From Desulfurococcales archaeon (GTDB lineage: Archaea; Thermoproteota; Thermoprotei_A; Sulfolobales; Acidilobaceae), in NCBI GenBank assembly GCA_015521705.1, contig WANR01000050.1, forward strand, positions 1 to 64,000: DNA of 64,000 nt, read 5' to 3'. Every line of letters begins with the position of its first letter. Positions within the stretch are counted from its first letter, which is position 1. The notes under the pieces were generated by a model, which did no database searches, was not told the DNA's origin, and was given only the letters and a program-made list of their open reading frames with translations. Made by a program: the position numbers and the translations under genes. Below are positions 17,042 to 23,812 of the stretch, one piece after another.

Positions 17042-17908
17042 GTGGGAGCCATGGTGCCTCTGAGACCCCTACAGTCCACAATACCCAAGGTTCCCGAGGG
17101 CGTCGAGCAGGGTCTCTACAGGATCTCGCCGCCCCTCATAAAGAAGAGCCCCAGCGGAGGATTCTGGGCGGTAAACTTCGCAGTAGGGTGCCTGCATGCC
17201 TGCCCCTTCTGCTACGCCGATTACTTCAACAAGGAGTACCCCAGGAGGGGGCTGGAGGGCCTGGTCTCCCGGGAGTGGGGCACCTACTTCGCCGCCCCCA
17301 GGAACATTGGGGAGGCGATAGACAAGACGCCGTGGCACAGGTGGAGGGGTGTGGAGGTCTTCATGAGCACCATGCACGACCCCTACCTCCCCCAGGTGGC
17401 TTGGATAGCGAGGAGGATCCTGAAGAGGGCCCTCCCCAGCGGCGTGAGGCTCAGGATCCTCACGAGGAGCACCCTGATCCTGAGGGACCTCGACATACTA
17501 TCGGCATATCCCCATAGGGTAATGATTGGGGTATCCATAGCTACCATGGAGCCAGGCCTCTACAGGCTGATAGAGCCCCGGGCACCGCCGCCGCACAAGA
17601 GGCTACTAGTCCTGGGGGAAGCGGCCTCCAGGGGGATCCCCACGTGGGCCAGCGTAGCACCCATACTCCCCCCTAACCCCCTGAGGCCCGACCCCTACAA
17701 GGACCTCCTAGAGATAGCTAGGGCCCTGTCCAACCTGAGAGTAGCCGAGGTACACGGCGAAAGCCTACACCCGAGAGGCGACAACCTGAGACTCCTAGCC
17801 AAGAGGCTGGGAGCGCCGATAAACATTAAGGGGTGGGATGCGCGGGCCGAGAGAATCTTCTACAAAGCGATGGAAGAGTACGGGCTAAAAGCCCAGTGGT
17901 ACAGATAG
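17042..17908 (+). CDS. radical SAM protein of the SPL-like DNA-repair-photolyase group
   Basis: A 288-residue radical SAM enzyme with the cluster motif CLHACPFC (CxxxCxxC) at about residues 50-57, followed by YADYFNKEYP. Strands such as LRILTRSTLILRDLDIL and MIGVSIATMEPGLYRLIEPR match the spore-photoproduct-lyase-like family (COG1533), common in archaea and of unsettled function. The start is GTG at 17042; an ATG lies three codons later. A TATA-like ACTTATAGG occurs about 50 bp upstream. It is divergent from the acyl-CoA synthetase with a 145-bp shared intergenic region. There is no adjacent gene that points to its substrate. Confidence 0.85.
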   Translation: MGAMVPLRPLQSTIPKVPEGVEQGLYRISPPLIKKSPSGGFWAVNFAVGCLHACPFCYADYFNKEYPRRGLEGLVSREWGTYFAAPRNIGEAIDKTPWHRWRGVEVFMSTMHDPYLPQVAWIARRILKRALPSGVRLRILTRSTLILRDLDILSAYPHRVMIGVSIATMEPGLYRLIEPRAPPPHKRLLVLGEAASRGIPTWASVAPILPPNPLRPDPYKDLLEIARALSNLRVAEVHGESLHPRGDNLRLLAKRLGAPINIKGWDARAERIFYKAMEEYGLKAQWYR

Positions 17909-18058
17909 CTGGCAGCCACCCTTCTAGCGTGAGGCCTACACACTTATGAAGAGCAATAGTAGGCCTTAATAGATGGAAACCCGGAAGCCCTAGTCACCCA
18001 TAGGGTCCGTTCAGCTACTATAGCGCTTCTTGCCAGGTTTTAATCCTAAAGTATACTC

Positions 18059-18334
18059 ATGATACACCGTGGTGTTCCCCCATTGTCTGTAACTGTCTCG
18101 ATCAAGGTGCGCAGGGAGCTAGTCAGTCTTGCCGACAAGATGGTAAAGCTGGGGATCGCTAAGAGCAGGTCCCACGCATTCAACCTTATGATCGAGAAAA
18201 GCCTCGCAAGCATACTCGAGGAGGTTAGGCTATGGGAGGAAGCAGTGAGAGAGGCCGAGGAAATGCTTAGAAAAGGCTATAGTATAAGGCATGGAGGCTT
18301 ATCAAGGATCCTCGGCGAGGATAGAGGATCATGA
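18059..18334 (+). CDS. vapB: ribbon-helix-helix antitoxin, VapB-like
   Basis: A protein of 91 residues. The N-terminal half (SVTVSIKVRRELVSLADKMV, then SRSHAFNLMIEKSL) is a ribbon-helix-helix DNA-binding unit. The acidic C-terminal helix (ILEEVRLWEEAVREAEEMLR) is the usual toxin-binding tail. Its TGA overlaps the ATG of the next gene by four bases, the classic vapBC arrangement. Normally VapB binds VapC and represses the operon. Here the toxin gene is broken, so the antitoxin may be an orphan that still acts on its own promoter or on other VapC proteins; this is inference. The family is clear, the partner specificity is not. Confidence 0.8.
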   Translation: MIHRGVPPLSVTVSIKVRRELVSLADKMVKLGIAKSRSHAFNLMIEKSLASILEEVRLWEEAVREAEEMLRKGYSIRHGGLSRILGEDRGS

Positions 18335-18584
18335 TATACCTGGGCACAAACGTTATAGTCTCTTACGCTCATGAGCTAGACCCCAACCACAGCAAGGCTG
18401 TCGGACTACTCAGAAGCATCGGGGAGGATAGAATAGCTAGTAGGCTGTGATCCAAGCCATAAAACACTCGCCGAGCCTGAGGCTGGAACCTTAGACCTAC
18501 TACCACGTAACGATCGCTAAGCTAGCAGGGGCCAGGGTCTTTGCCACGCTAGACAAGGGTATCGTGTCGAGGAAAGACGTATAG
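18331..18584 (+). pseudogene. degraded VapC (PIN-domain) toxin gene
   Basis: The ATG at 18331 overlaps vapB and opens a PIN-domain N-terminus, MIYLGTNVIVSYAHELDPNH, which stops at TGA 18448-18450 after 39 codons. The frame one base upstream (from 18447) continues the family sequence (VIQAIKHSPSLRLEP), hits TAG at 18492, and then reads on as YHVTIAKLAGARVFATLDKG, a typical PIN C-terminus, to TAG 18582-18584. The gene thus carries a frameshift with internal loss and a nonsense codon. The first metal-binding Asp (usually YLDTNV) is already Gly. The total of about 85 codons is shorter than the usual 125-135. The toxin cannot be active. Confidence 0.8.
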
Positions 18585-18642
18585 AGGGGCTCGGGCCCCA
18601 AGTACTGGCAGAGTAAGGGTCCCCAGGTAGCCGGGTAACTTG

Positions 18643-18650
18643 TTATATAT
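18643..18650 (+). promoter_or_regulatory. TATA box of the thioredoxin-like gene
   Basis: TTATATAT is centred about 29 bp before the GTG at 18676, so transcription should begin at or just before the start codon. It supports the GTG as start over a TTG at 18640, which would lie inside or upstream of the promoter. Confidence 0.55.
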
Positions 18651-18675
18651 TTCCTCGTTTAGAGCCTTGAGAGCG

Positions 18676-19086
18676 GTGCATCCATTGCCGCCCTCTACTA
18701 GGTGCTGTAGCATAGGCGGCGAGGTGCCCCCCGGCTGGGATGTTAGGGGGGTCGACGATATTGACAGGATAGTGGAGGATTGCAGGATAGTCTTCATTCT
18801 CTTCTACTCGGGCAACTGCAAGGACTGCGCCGAGGCCAGCGAGTCCTACATAGAGGTTGCGGAGAAGTACTCTGGTGACGCGGCCTTCGTAAGGGTCAAC
18901 GTGGACCGTCTAGGCGAAGTAGCCACGGCCCTAGGGGTCAGGAGCGTGCCCTCACTCATGCTAGTAATAGACGGCGAGATAGTGGGCTATAGCAACGGCC
19001 ACGTGGATGAAGACGACCTCGAAGACCTGGTTCTCGAGGCCCTGAGAGGGGCCGGGTGCCTAAACAGCTCCTACTACATAGTCTAG
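18676..19086 (+). CDS. thioredoxin-like protein
   Basis: About 136 residues with a thioredoxin fold. The active site is FYSGNCKDCAEASESYIEVA, with a CKDC redox pair in place of the common CGPC. The cis-proline strand is GVRSVPSLMLVIDGEIVG, and a C-terminal helix is followed by GAGCLNSSYYIV. Two further cysteines (RCCSIGG) lie in the N-terminal extension. It is probably a cytoplasmic disulphide reductase or peroxidase partner. I placed the start at GTG 18676 because a TATA box sits 26-33 bp upstream, suggesting a leaderless transcript. It lies between the broken vapBC genes and the HEPN/MNT pair and has no obvious operon partner. Confidence 0.78.
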   Translation: MHPLPPSTRCCSIGGEVPPGWDVRGVDDIDRIVEDCRIVFILFYSGNCKDCAEASESYIEVAEKYSGDAAFVRVNVDRLGEVATALGVRSVPSLMLVIDGEIVGYSNGHVDEDDLEDLVLEALRGAGCLNSSYYIV

Positions 19087-19158
19087 AGAGGACAGCTATG
19101 GGGGGCCAGAACTAGCCCTCACGTCTCCCCGCCAATCACTGAAACGGTAGAGGCAGGG

Positions 19159-19560
19159 CTAGCCCCAAACCAGCCCCCCTATACTGTAGTCGTCGATCAC
19201 CACTATAGCATTCTTTAATGCCTTTCTCCATGCAGGCTTCCTAAGCATGACCCTAGCCTCGCCTGGCGTCCAGGGGATCGGGCTTAGGCCTTCCAGCCCC
19301 TCTGGAGGATCTGGGATCAAGGCTTGCCTCTGAAGGAACCTGCGGCCTTCGAAAGCCTCCGACACTATTATGACGTCGACATCGCTCCACACGTTAAAAT
19401 CCCCGCGCGCATAGCTACCATAGAGTATTACCGTGGCTCTGCCTAAAGCCTGCCTCAGTTCTTCAGCGTACACCCTTAGAAGCCCTATTACCCGTTCCCT
19501 CTCCCTGCGCCTCCTCTCCAGAACCTCCGAGTCTCTCCGCACAGCTCTTAACCCACTCAA
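19159..19560 (-). CDS. MNT-type minimal nucleotidyltransferase
   Basis: A 133-residue protein with the polymerase-beta-type nucleotidyltransferase motif LYGSYARGDFNVWSDVDVII (GSx10SDxD) near residues 46-65. An IPWTPGEARVML region and a third acidic position (VIDDYS) follow later. It is the partner of the HEPN protein encoded just upstream. In characterised pairs the MNT protein is the antitoxin and modifies a Tyr of the HEPN RNase. The TTG start at 19560 gives a 98-bp overlap with the HEPN gene, which is unusually long. An internal GTG at 19542 still overlaps. Either the HEPN frame has lost an earlier stop, or the MNT start lies further in. Confidence 0.8.
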   Translation of the reverse strand: MSGLRAVRRDSEVLERRRRERERVIGLLRVYAEELRQALGRATVILYGSYARGDFNVWSDVDVIIVSEAFEGRRFLQRQALIPDPPEGLEGLSPIPWTPGEARVMLRKPAWRKALKNAIVVIDDYSIGGLVWG

Positions 19561-19954
19561 TTATACTCGTGCTACACTCTTTAGCGTTAACAGCCTCCTC
19601 CAGGGTGTACTGCTCCTCGGGAGATCCTCCCGGGAGAGCGTCTGGATAGCGAGGCGGTATGTACATCTTATTCAAGACGCTAGCACAGACCACAATACTC
19701 CTGTCAGCAGGGCCACACACCCTCACAGCCTCACCGAGTAGGGCTACAAGGTCATGGCCGAAGCGCGGATTACCCACCAAGTGTAGAAGGGCCTTCAAGG
19801 CAAGCTCAGCGGCTTGGTGCGACTTGAAACAAGCCCAAGAATAACCCCCATACTCTATATCGGCGTCAATTAGCTGGCGAGTCCTCTCCGCATACCTAAT
19901 CCACCTCCAATACTCATCCCAGTCGAGCAAAACAGGTAAACCACCAGCACCCAT
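19463..19954 (-). CDS. HEPN-domain protein (toxin partner of MNT)
   Basis: A 163-residue helical HEPN protein. The N-terminal helix carries WDEYWRWIRYAERTRQLIDA, then SWACFKSHQAAELALKALLH, then GNPRFGHDLVALL with the conserved His. The C-terminal signature MYIPPRYPDALPGGSPEEQY is typical of archaeal HEPN proteins paired with MNT proteins. The last roughly 30 residues (GGSGEEAQGEGTG and on) are low-complexity and lie in the part that overlaps the MNT gene, so they may be read-through sequence. The start is ATG at 19954. Members act as RNases or as nucleotide-binding partners. The pair is likely a toxin-antitoxin module. Confidence 0.82.
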   Translation of the reverse strand: MGAGGLPVLLDWDEYWRWIRYAERTRQLIDADIEYGGYSWACFKSHQAAELALKALLHLVGNPRFGHDLVALLGEAVRVCGPADRSIVVCASVLNKMYIPPRYPDALPGGSPEEQYTLEEAVNAKECSTSIIEWVKSCAERLGGSGEEAQGEGTGNRASKGVR

Positions 19955-20006
19955 TATCCATGGAAGCCAGGCCAGTAATTAAGGCTAAACCTGGGACGAA
20001 AAGGCC

Positions 20007-20453
20007 GTGGGAGCGGCGGCGTATTACAATAAAGTCTTGAAGATAGGGGGAGCACCCGTCTATTATATCAGTAGTGTCACGTGGTCCCTTGCTTCTAAGG
20101 GCCACGACCCCTTCATAAGCGGCACCTGCTACGATGCAAAGGTTTACAACTATGTAAGCCCGTCGTATAACGTGCTCGACACTAAAACCGTCAAGCTGAA
20201 CTTCACATCAAGCAACTGGAACCAGCTATCTGCCAGCCTGAGGAGCAGGTTGGTAACGGTTTCAGCCAGCATCACCTGGGGGCCTTCGTGGGTTTACCTG
20301 GAGGTTCCCGTGTCTCTCGAAGAAGTGGTTGATGTCATAACAGTCAAATTCTATACAGGATACGACCCGGTGTTTGGGCTTGGATGCGACAACTGGATTT
20401 ATAGCCACACAAGCTATCCATCAAAGAGCTTTAGCTATATAAGGCTGGGCTAA
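20007..20453 (+). CDS. hypothetical protein, beta-rich, possibly a truncated surface protein
   Basis: A 148-residue reading frame rich in Tyr, Ser, Thr and Val (VYYISSVTWSLASKG, SASITWGPSWVYLEVPVSLE), the sort of composition seen in extracellular crenarchaeal proteins. Two cysteines (GTCYDAK and GLGCDNW) might form a disulphide. It starts with GTG at 20007 but shows no signal peptide or membrane anchor, so it may be the remnant of a longer secreted protein that lost its N-terminus. It is divergent from the HEPN gene and 42 bp upstream of the ABC-type operon. A TATA-like TTATAAG at about 20460 separates it from that operon. I recognise no family. Confidence 0.5.
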   Translation: MGAAAYYNKVLKIGGAPVYYISSVTWSLASKGHDPFISGTCYDAKVYNYVSPSYNVLDTKTVKLNFTSSNWNQLSASLRSRLVTVSASITWGPSWVYLEVPVSLEEVVDVITVKFYTGYDPVFGLGCDNWIYSHTSYPSKSFSYIRLG

Positions 20454-20494
20454 AGGCTGTTATAAGAAGAGACAGTCCTTGGGAAGCCGTCGAG

Positions 20495-21814
20495 GTGCCC
20501 TACTATATGAGCAAAGCCTATGCTGGGGCTAAATATTTTAGGTTTTTTGTTTTCCTCCTATTACTTGCCGCCTCCCTTTCCCTAGCAATGGGTGCTTATA
20601 GTGTTCTCGCCCTGGATCTTGACAGGGTTGAGTATAGGTTCTACGGGTACGCTGTTATAGTGAATAGTACTGGGGAAAGGCTGGAACCCGTTAATGGAGC
20701 GCTCAGCATTTATGGGGTTTTTCCCTTGAGATCTTCCTTTGGGACTAGTGGGGCTGATGCGCGTATCTTCATTAACTGCACTACCACGCCTGTTGACTCT
20801 ACTCTCGTACGCGTGAGGGAGTCCACGGTAGTTGACCCGTTTGGCGAGGAGAGGAAGAATTTCGCGGTCTACTACGATGCTTACTGTGGAAACATAAGAG
20901 TTCCGCTGCTCTTCAGAGTCGTGGAGGGCGTTGTCAGGGCGGAGAGGATCAATAACACCTTTTACTCCCTGAACGTCTCGTTTAGGCTGGAAAGCCTGGC
21001 TAGCCCAAAGATCAGCAATATCCTCGAGGACAAGCTTTCTGGCTTAAGGATAGAGCTCCGTAGCCCCTTAGAGGTTCTTAACGGTAGCGTTGTGAGCTTG
21101 GAGATGCTGGTGGGTAGCGAGAATGGAGTGCTATATAGCGGGGGGCGGCCTGTAGGCTTTAGCACACTCTTCCTACCAGATCCCGGGATCCTGGAGCCGG
21201 GCACTCTTTTAAGCATTGGAGGTGTGAGCGTAGTAGTTACCAGGGTTGATGAGGGAGAGTTCTCCTACGTTTACTGTCTACCAACACCTGGCGGGTGGGG
21301 TAGCTTGGTGTACGATGTTTTTAGCATATATTTCAGTTTAAAACCCTTTAACATCACAATACCAGCCCCTATTGTTAATGGTAGGCCTATTGACAAGTTC
21401 GTCTCTCAAGCGGTATTATCGGCTAAGAACGCGGACGAGCTGGAGAGGGCCCTGGACGGGATAAACGGATCCTTGCTGAGGCTGGACGGGTATATAGTGG
21501 AGAACGCTAACCCCTATATAAGCCTTACAAGCACAGGCTCTTATTGGGGTATAGATAGGCCCTTGTATGTTGCATGCTACGGGCCGTCGGGCATTCCTAA
21601 CGCTAACTATGACCTCTTAATGCTCCTGCCAAGCCCCCTGGCGGGGGACTATATAGTTGTCCAGGTTGTGGGCCTCAAGTACGTGGAGCCAGCTAGCCCC
21701 GAGCTCTTCTATCGGAGGAGCGGGGAGCCCGTCAGGATCGACTACGTAGCGCTGCTAGTGGCGGCTGTAGCGCTGGCCCTAATCTATTATTTAAAGTCTA
21801 GGAGGAGGGGTTGA
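20495..21814 (+). CDS. membrane-anchored extracytoplasmic protein of an ABC-type operon
   Basis: A 439-residue protein with a hydrophobic N-terminal segment (FRFFVFLLLLAASLSLAMGA, probably signal anchor). A beta-rich extracytoplasmic region of about 370 residues with several NxS/T sites follows, and a C-terminal membrane helix (VALLVAAVALALIYYLKSRR) ends in a positive tail. It is the first gene of a four-gene operon with overlapping ends: its TGA overlaps the TTG start of the permease gene. It may present a substrate to, or be regulated by, the downstream transporter. No known solute-binding domain is visible. GTG at 20495 is used as start; ATG at 20507 is possible. Confidence 0.65.
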   Translation: MPYYMSKAYAGAKYFRFFVFLLLLAASLSLAMGAYSVLALDLDRVEYRFYGYAVIVNSTGERLEPVNGALSIYGVFPLRSSFGTSGADARIFINCTTTPVDSTLVRVRESTVVDPFGEERKNFAVYYDAYCGNIRVPLLFRVVEGVVRAERINNTFYSLNVSFRLESLASPKISNILEDKLSGLRIELRSPLEVLNGSVVSLEMLVGSENGVLYSGGRPVGFSTLFLPDPGILEPGTLLSIGGVSVVVTRVDEGEFSYVYCLPTPGGWGSLVYDVFSIYFSLKPFNITIPAPIVNGRPIDKFVSQAVLSAKNADELERALDGINGSLLRLDGYIVENANPYISLTSTGSYWGIDRPLYVACYGPSGIPNANYDLLMLLPSPLAGDYIVVQVVGLKYVEPASPELFYRRSGEPVRIDYVALLVAAVALALIYYLKSRRRG

Positions 21815-22644
21815 GGGCCTTGAGGGTTCCCAGGATCCTCATTCTCTCGCTGCTACCATGGTTCAACAAGTACCTTGTTATATTCGCCGTGTTTCTCTCC
21901 TTTTCCTACGCCTACCTGGCCCTATCGCAGGAGCGCTGCAACTTCTGGATCCCACTAGCCGCGTTACCACTAGGCAACCCTCTGAGGAACCTAGCTGGCG
22001 GCTTCCTCGAGGGAGGCTACTCAGGTGTCTTCGAGGAGTTTTATCGTGAGGTCTACGTCTCTGGCAGGCTCCTGCTGCCAGCCAGCTACGGCCTGCTGGA
22101 GTGCCTAGAGGGGGTTGCTGAGAGGGTTGTCCAGCTGGCTCCCTTCTACGCTGCGATAATGCTGGTCGCTCTTCTAAGGCACTACCAGCCCTCTGAGGCG
22201 GGCCAGTTGCAGGGCGTAGTGGGTTCCCGTCTATCCCTCGTGCTGCCCCTCTTCGTCAACACGCTCGTGGCCTCACTTCTCCTATCAATCCCCTCGGCCC
22301 TAATGGTTTCACTCATGACGTCAGCCTATGGACCCGTGGCTATTAACTTCCTTCTCAGCCTGGCCCTGCACACAGTCGTGGTCCTATTTGTAGCCTCCCT
22401 CTCAATGCTGGCCTTTGCTGCCACGTACTCGCTGATAGCAGTGTTCCTCGCCGCCTTCCTCTGGCTCATATCATTGTCGCTAGAGGAGGTTGCAAAGTTC
22501 TACTCGAGGCCCATCTACGACAGTATACTAGCATCGATAAGCGGGGCCGAGGTCGAGGCCTTGCCACTGCTCGGAATGGCTCTGGCGATCGTAGTCATGG
22601 TCCTAGCGGCTGGAGCCATAATTGAGAGGAGGGATCTGGCTTGA
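21811..22644 (+). CDS. ABC-2-like transporter permease
   Basis: A 277-residue polytopic protein with about six hydrophobic helices: one near the N-terminus, an extracytoplasmic loop of about 75 residues, then five helices in the C-terminal half. This is the usual arrangement for ABC-2 permeases. The N-terminal WFNKYLVIFAVFLSFSYAYL and the late LIAVFLAAFLWLISLSLEEV are clear spans. It is joined by TTGA overlaps to the gene before and the gene after it. The ATPase at 23018-23812 provides the energy, so the complex is probably an exporter or a membrane-remodelling ABC system. The substrate is unknown. Confidence 0.7.
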   Translation: MRALRVPRILILSLLPWFNKYLVIFAVFLSFSYAYLALSQERCNFWIPLAALPLGNPLRNLAGGFLEGGYSGVFEEFYREVYVSGRLLLPASYGLLECLEGVAERVVQLAPFYAAIMLVALLRHYQPSEAGQLQGVVGSRLSLVLPLFVNTLVASLLLSIPSALMVSLMTSAYGPVAINFLLSLALHTVVVLFVASLSMLAFAATYSLIAVFLAAFLWLISLSLEEVAKFYSRPIYDSILASISGAEVEALPLLGMALAIVVMVLAAGAIIERRDLA

Positions 22645-23039
22645 AGAGAGCCGTCCTGAGAGGGGCCGTTTCCATAGTGCTGGTCCTGGCCCTCGCTTCG
22701 GTCGCTGTAGCTGTTTACACTTACCTATCTTACAGTGACTCCCTCTTCACGAGAACCAAGATGCCCCTAGTAGAGAGGAGCGCTATAGAGCTGCTTGGGC
22801 TGTCGCGTGGGGAGCTAGAGGTTAAGGTGTGGGTGGAGGGTGTAGCGTTTGCCGGGCCCGTAGCGTCGGTTAGGCTAGCAGTGGTTGGTAGCGAGGGGGT
22901 GAAGGAGTACCAGGTGACCGTGGACGGCGTCGAGAGGGTCTCGATAGATGCGGGGCGGGGGCCCGTGCTGCTCCTAGTAGTCATAGAGGGCGTCGGGAAT
23001 GTACGGGGTGGGGAGCTTTGGGTGGAGATCCAGTCGTAG
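22641..23039 (+). CDS. small membrane-anchored protein of the ABC-type operon
   Basis: A 132-residue protein with one N-terminal membrane helix (GAVSIVLVLALASVAVAVYTYL) and a beta-rich extracytoplasmic domain of about 100 residues (LEVKVWVEGVAFAGPVASVR, EYQVTVDGVERVSIDAG). It starts at a TTG that overlaps the permease stop by four bases, and its own end overlaps the ATPase gene by about 20 bp, so it is an integral part of the operon. I do not recognise the family. The position suggests an accessory subunit of the transporter. The overlap with the ATPase indicates that one of the two ends could be misjudged. Confidence 0.6.
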   Translation: MKRAVLRGAVSIVLVLALASVAVAVYTYLSYSDSLFTRTKMPLVERSAIELLGLSRGELEVKVWVEGVAFAGPVASVRLAVVGSEGVKEYQVTVDGVERVSIDAGRGPVLLLVVIEGVGNVRGGELWVEIQS

Positions 23040-23812
23040 CGGTTAGGGGAGCCTCTAAGAGGTATGGGCGCGTGAAGGCTCTGAACGGCGTCAGCCTCTC
23101 GATAGGGCGTGGTGAGAAGGTGGTTCTAGCCGGGCCCAATGGTAGCGGTAAGAGCACCCTGATCAAGGTAATGCTGGGCATTGTGAGGCCCGACTCGGGC
23201 GATGTCAGGGTATTCTCACTGAAACCCGGGGAGATACCGGCCTCTGAGAGGCTTAGGAGGATCGGCTACGTGCCGGAGCGCGAGGGGGTCCCAGCTTTCA
23301 TGAGGGTTAGGGACTACCTGGATCTAGTAGCCGCCGTAAGGGGGTGTAGCGAGTGGGGGGAGGAGGCCAGGGCCCTTGGCATTAGGGGTGTTGCCGATAG
23401 GAGGATTGGGGGGTTATCGCAGGGCTACAGGCGTAGGGTTTCTATAGCAGCTGCGGTTATCTGCAGCCCAGAGCTGCTAGTGCTAGACGAGCCCCTGGCA
23501 AACCTGGATCCCGGGTCTAGGATCAGGATTGGGGACTTCCTGGCCAGTATAGGAGGGAGCGTTACAATGGTCATGTCCACGCACATACTGCCGCGAAGCC
23601 TCAAGGCTAGGATCATTGTTATGGACGCGGGATCCGTCGTTGCAGAGATAGAGCCTGGATCCCTGGAGCTCCTGATCCTCAGGTGTGAAGGCGATGTGGT
23701 AGAGGTGCGTGATGTTGCCGAGGCCACGAGGCTCGTGGGCGAGGGCTGCACCATAGAGTCTGTGAGGTGCATGGATCTCGACGATGTCCTGAAGAGGGCC
23801 GTTAGAGCCTAG
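23018..23812 (+). CDS. ABC transporter ATP-binding protein
   Basis: A 264-residue ABC ATPase with Walker A GPNGSGKST near residue 39, a Q-loop region around RRIGYVPEREGVP, signature IGGLSQGYRRRVSIA (LSQGY in place of LSGGQ), Walker B LLVLDEP followed by LANLDPGSR, and the switch His in MSTHIL. It is of the export-type (CcmA/ABC-2) group. The roughly 45-residue C-terminal tail after the H-loop is typical of that group. It is the last gene of the operon begun at 20495 and energises the permease at 21811-22644. Its stop overlaps by four bases the stop of the convergent gamma-glutamyltransferase gene. Confidence 0.88.
   Translation: MGGDPVVAVRGASKRYGRVKALNGVSLSIGRGEKVVLAGPNGSGKSTLIKVMLGIVRPDSGDVRVFSLKPGEIPASERLRRIGYVPEREGVPAFMRVRDYLDLVAAVRGCSEWGEEARALGIRGVADRRIGGLSQGYRRRVSIAAAVICSPELLVLDEPLANLDPGSRIRIGDFLASIGGSVTMVMSTHILPRSLKARIIVMDAGSVVAEIEPGSLELLILRCEGDVVEVRDVAEATRLVGEGCTIESVRCMDLDDVLKRAVRA

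Noticed and set aside
17011-17517. A 168-codon plus-strand frame overlapping the radical SAM gene
   Set aside because: It is a shifted frame of the radical SAM gene, with low-complexity Gly/Pro/Arg sequence and no motif.
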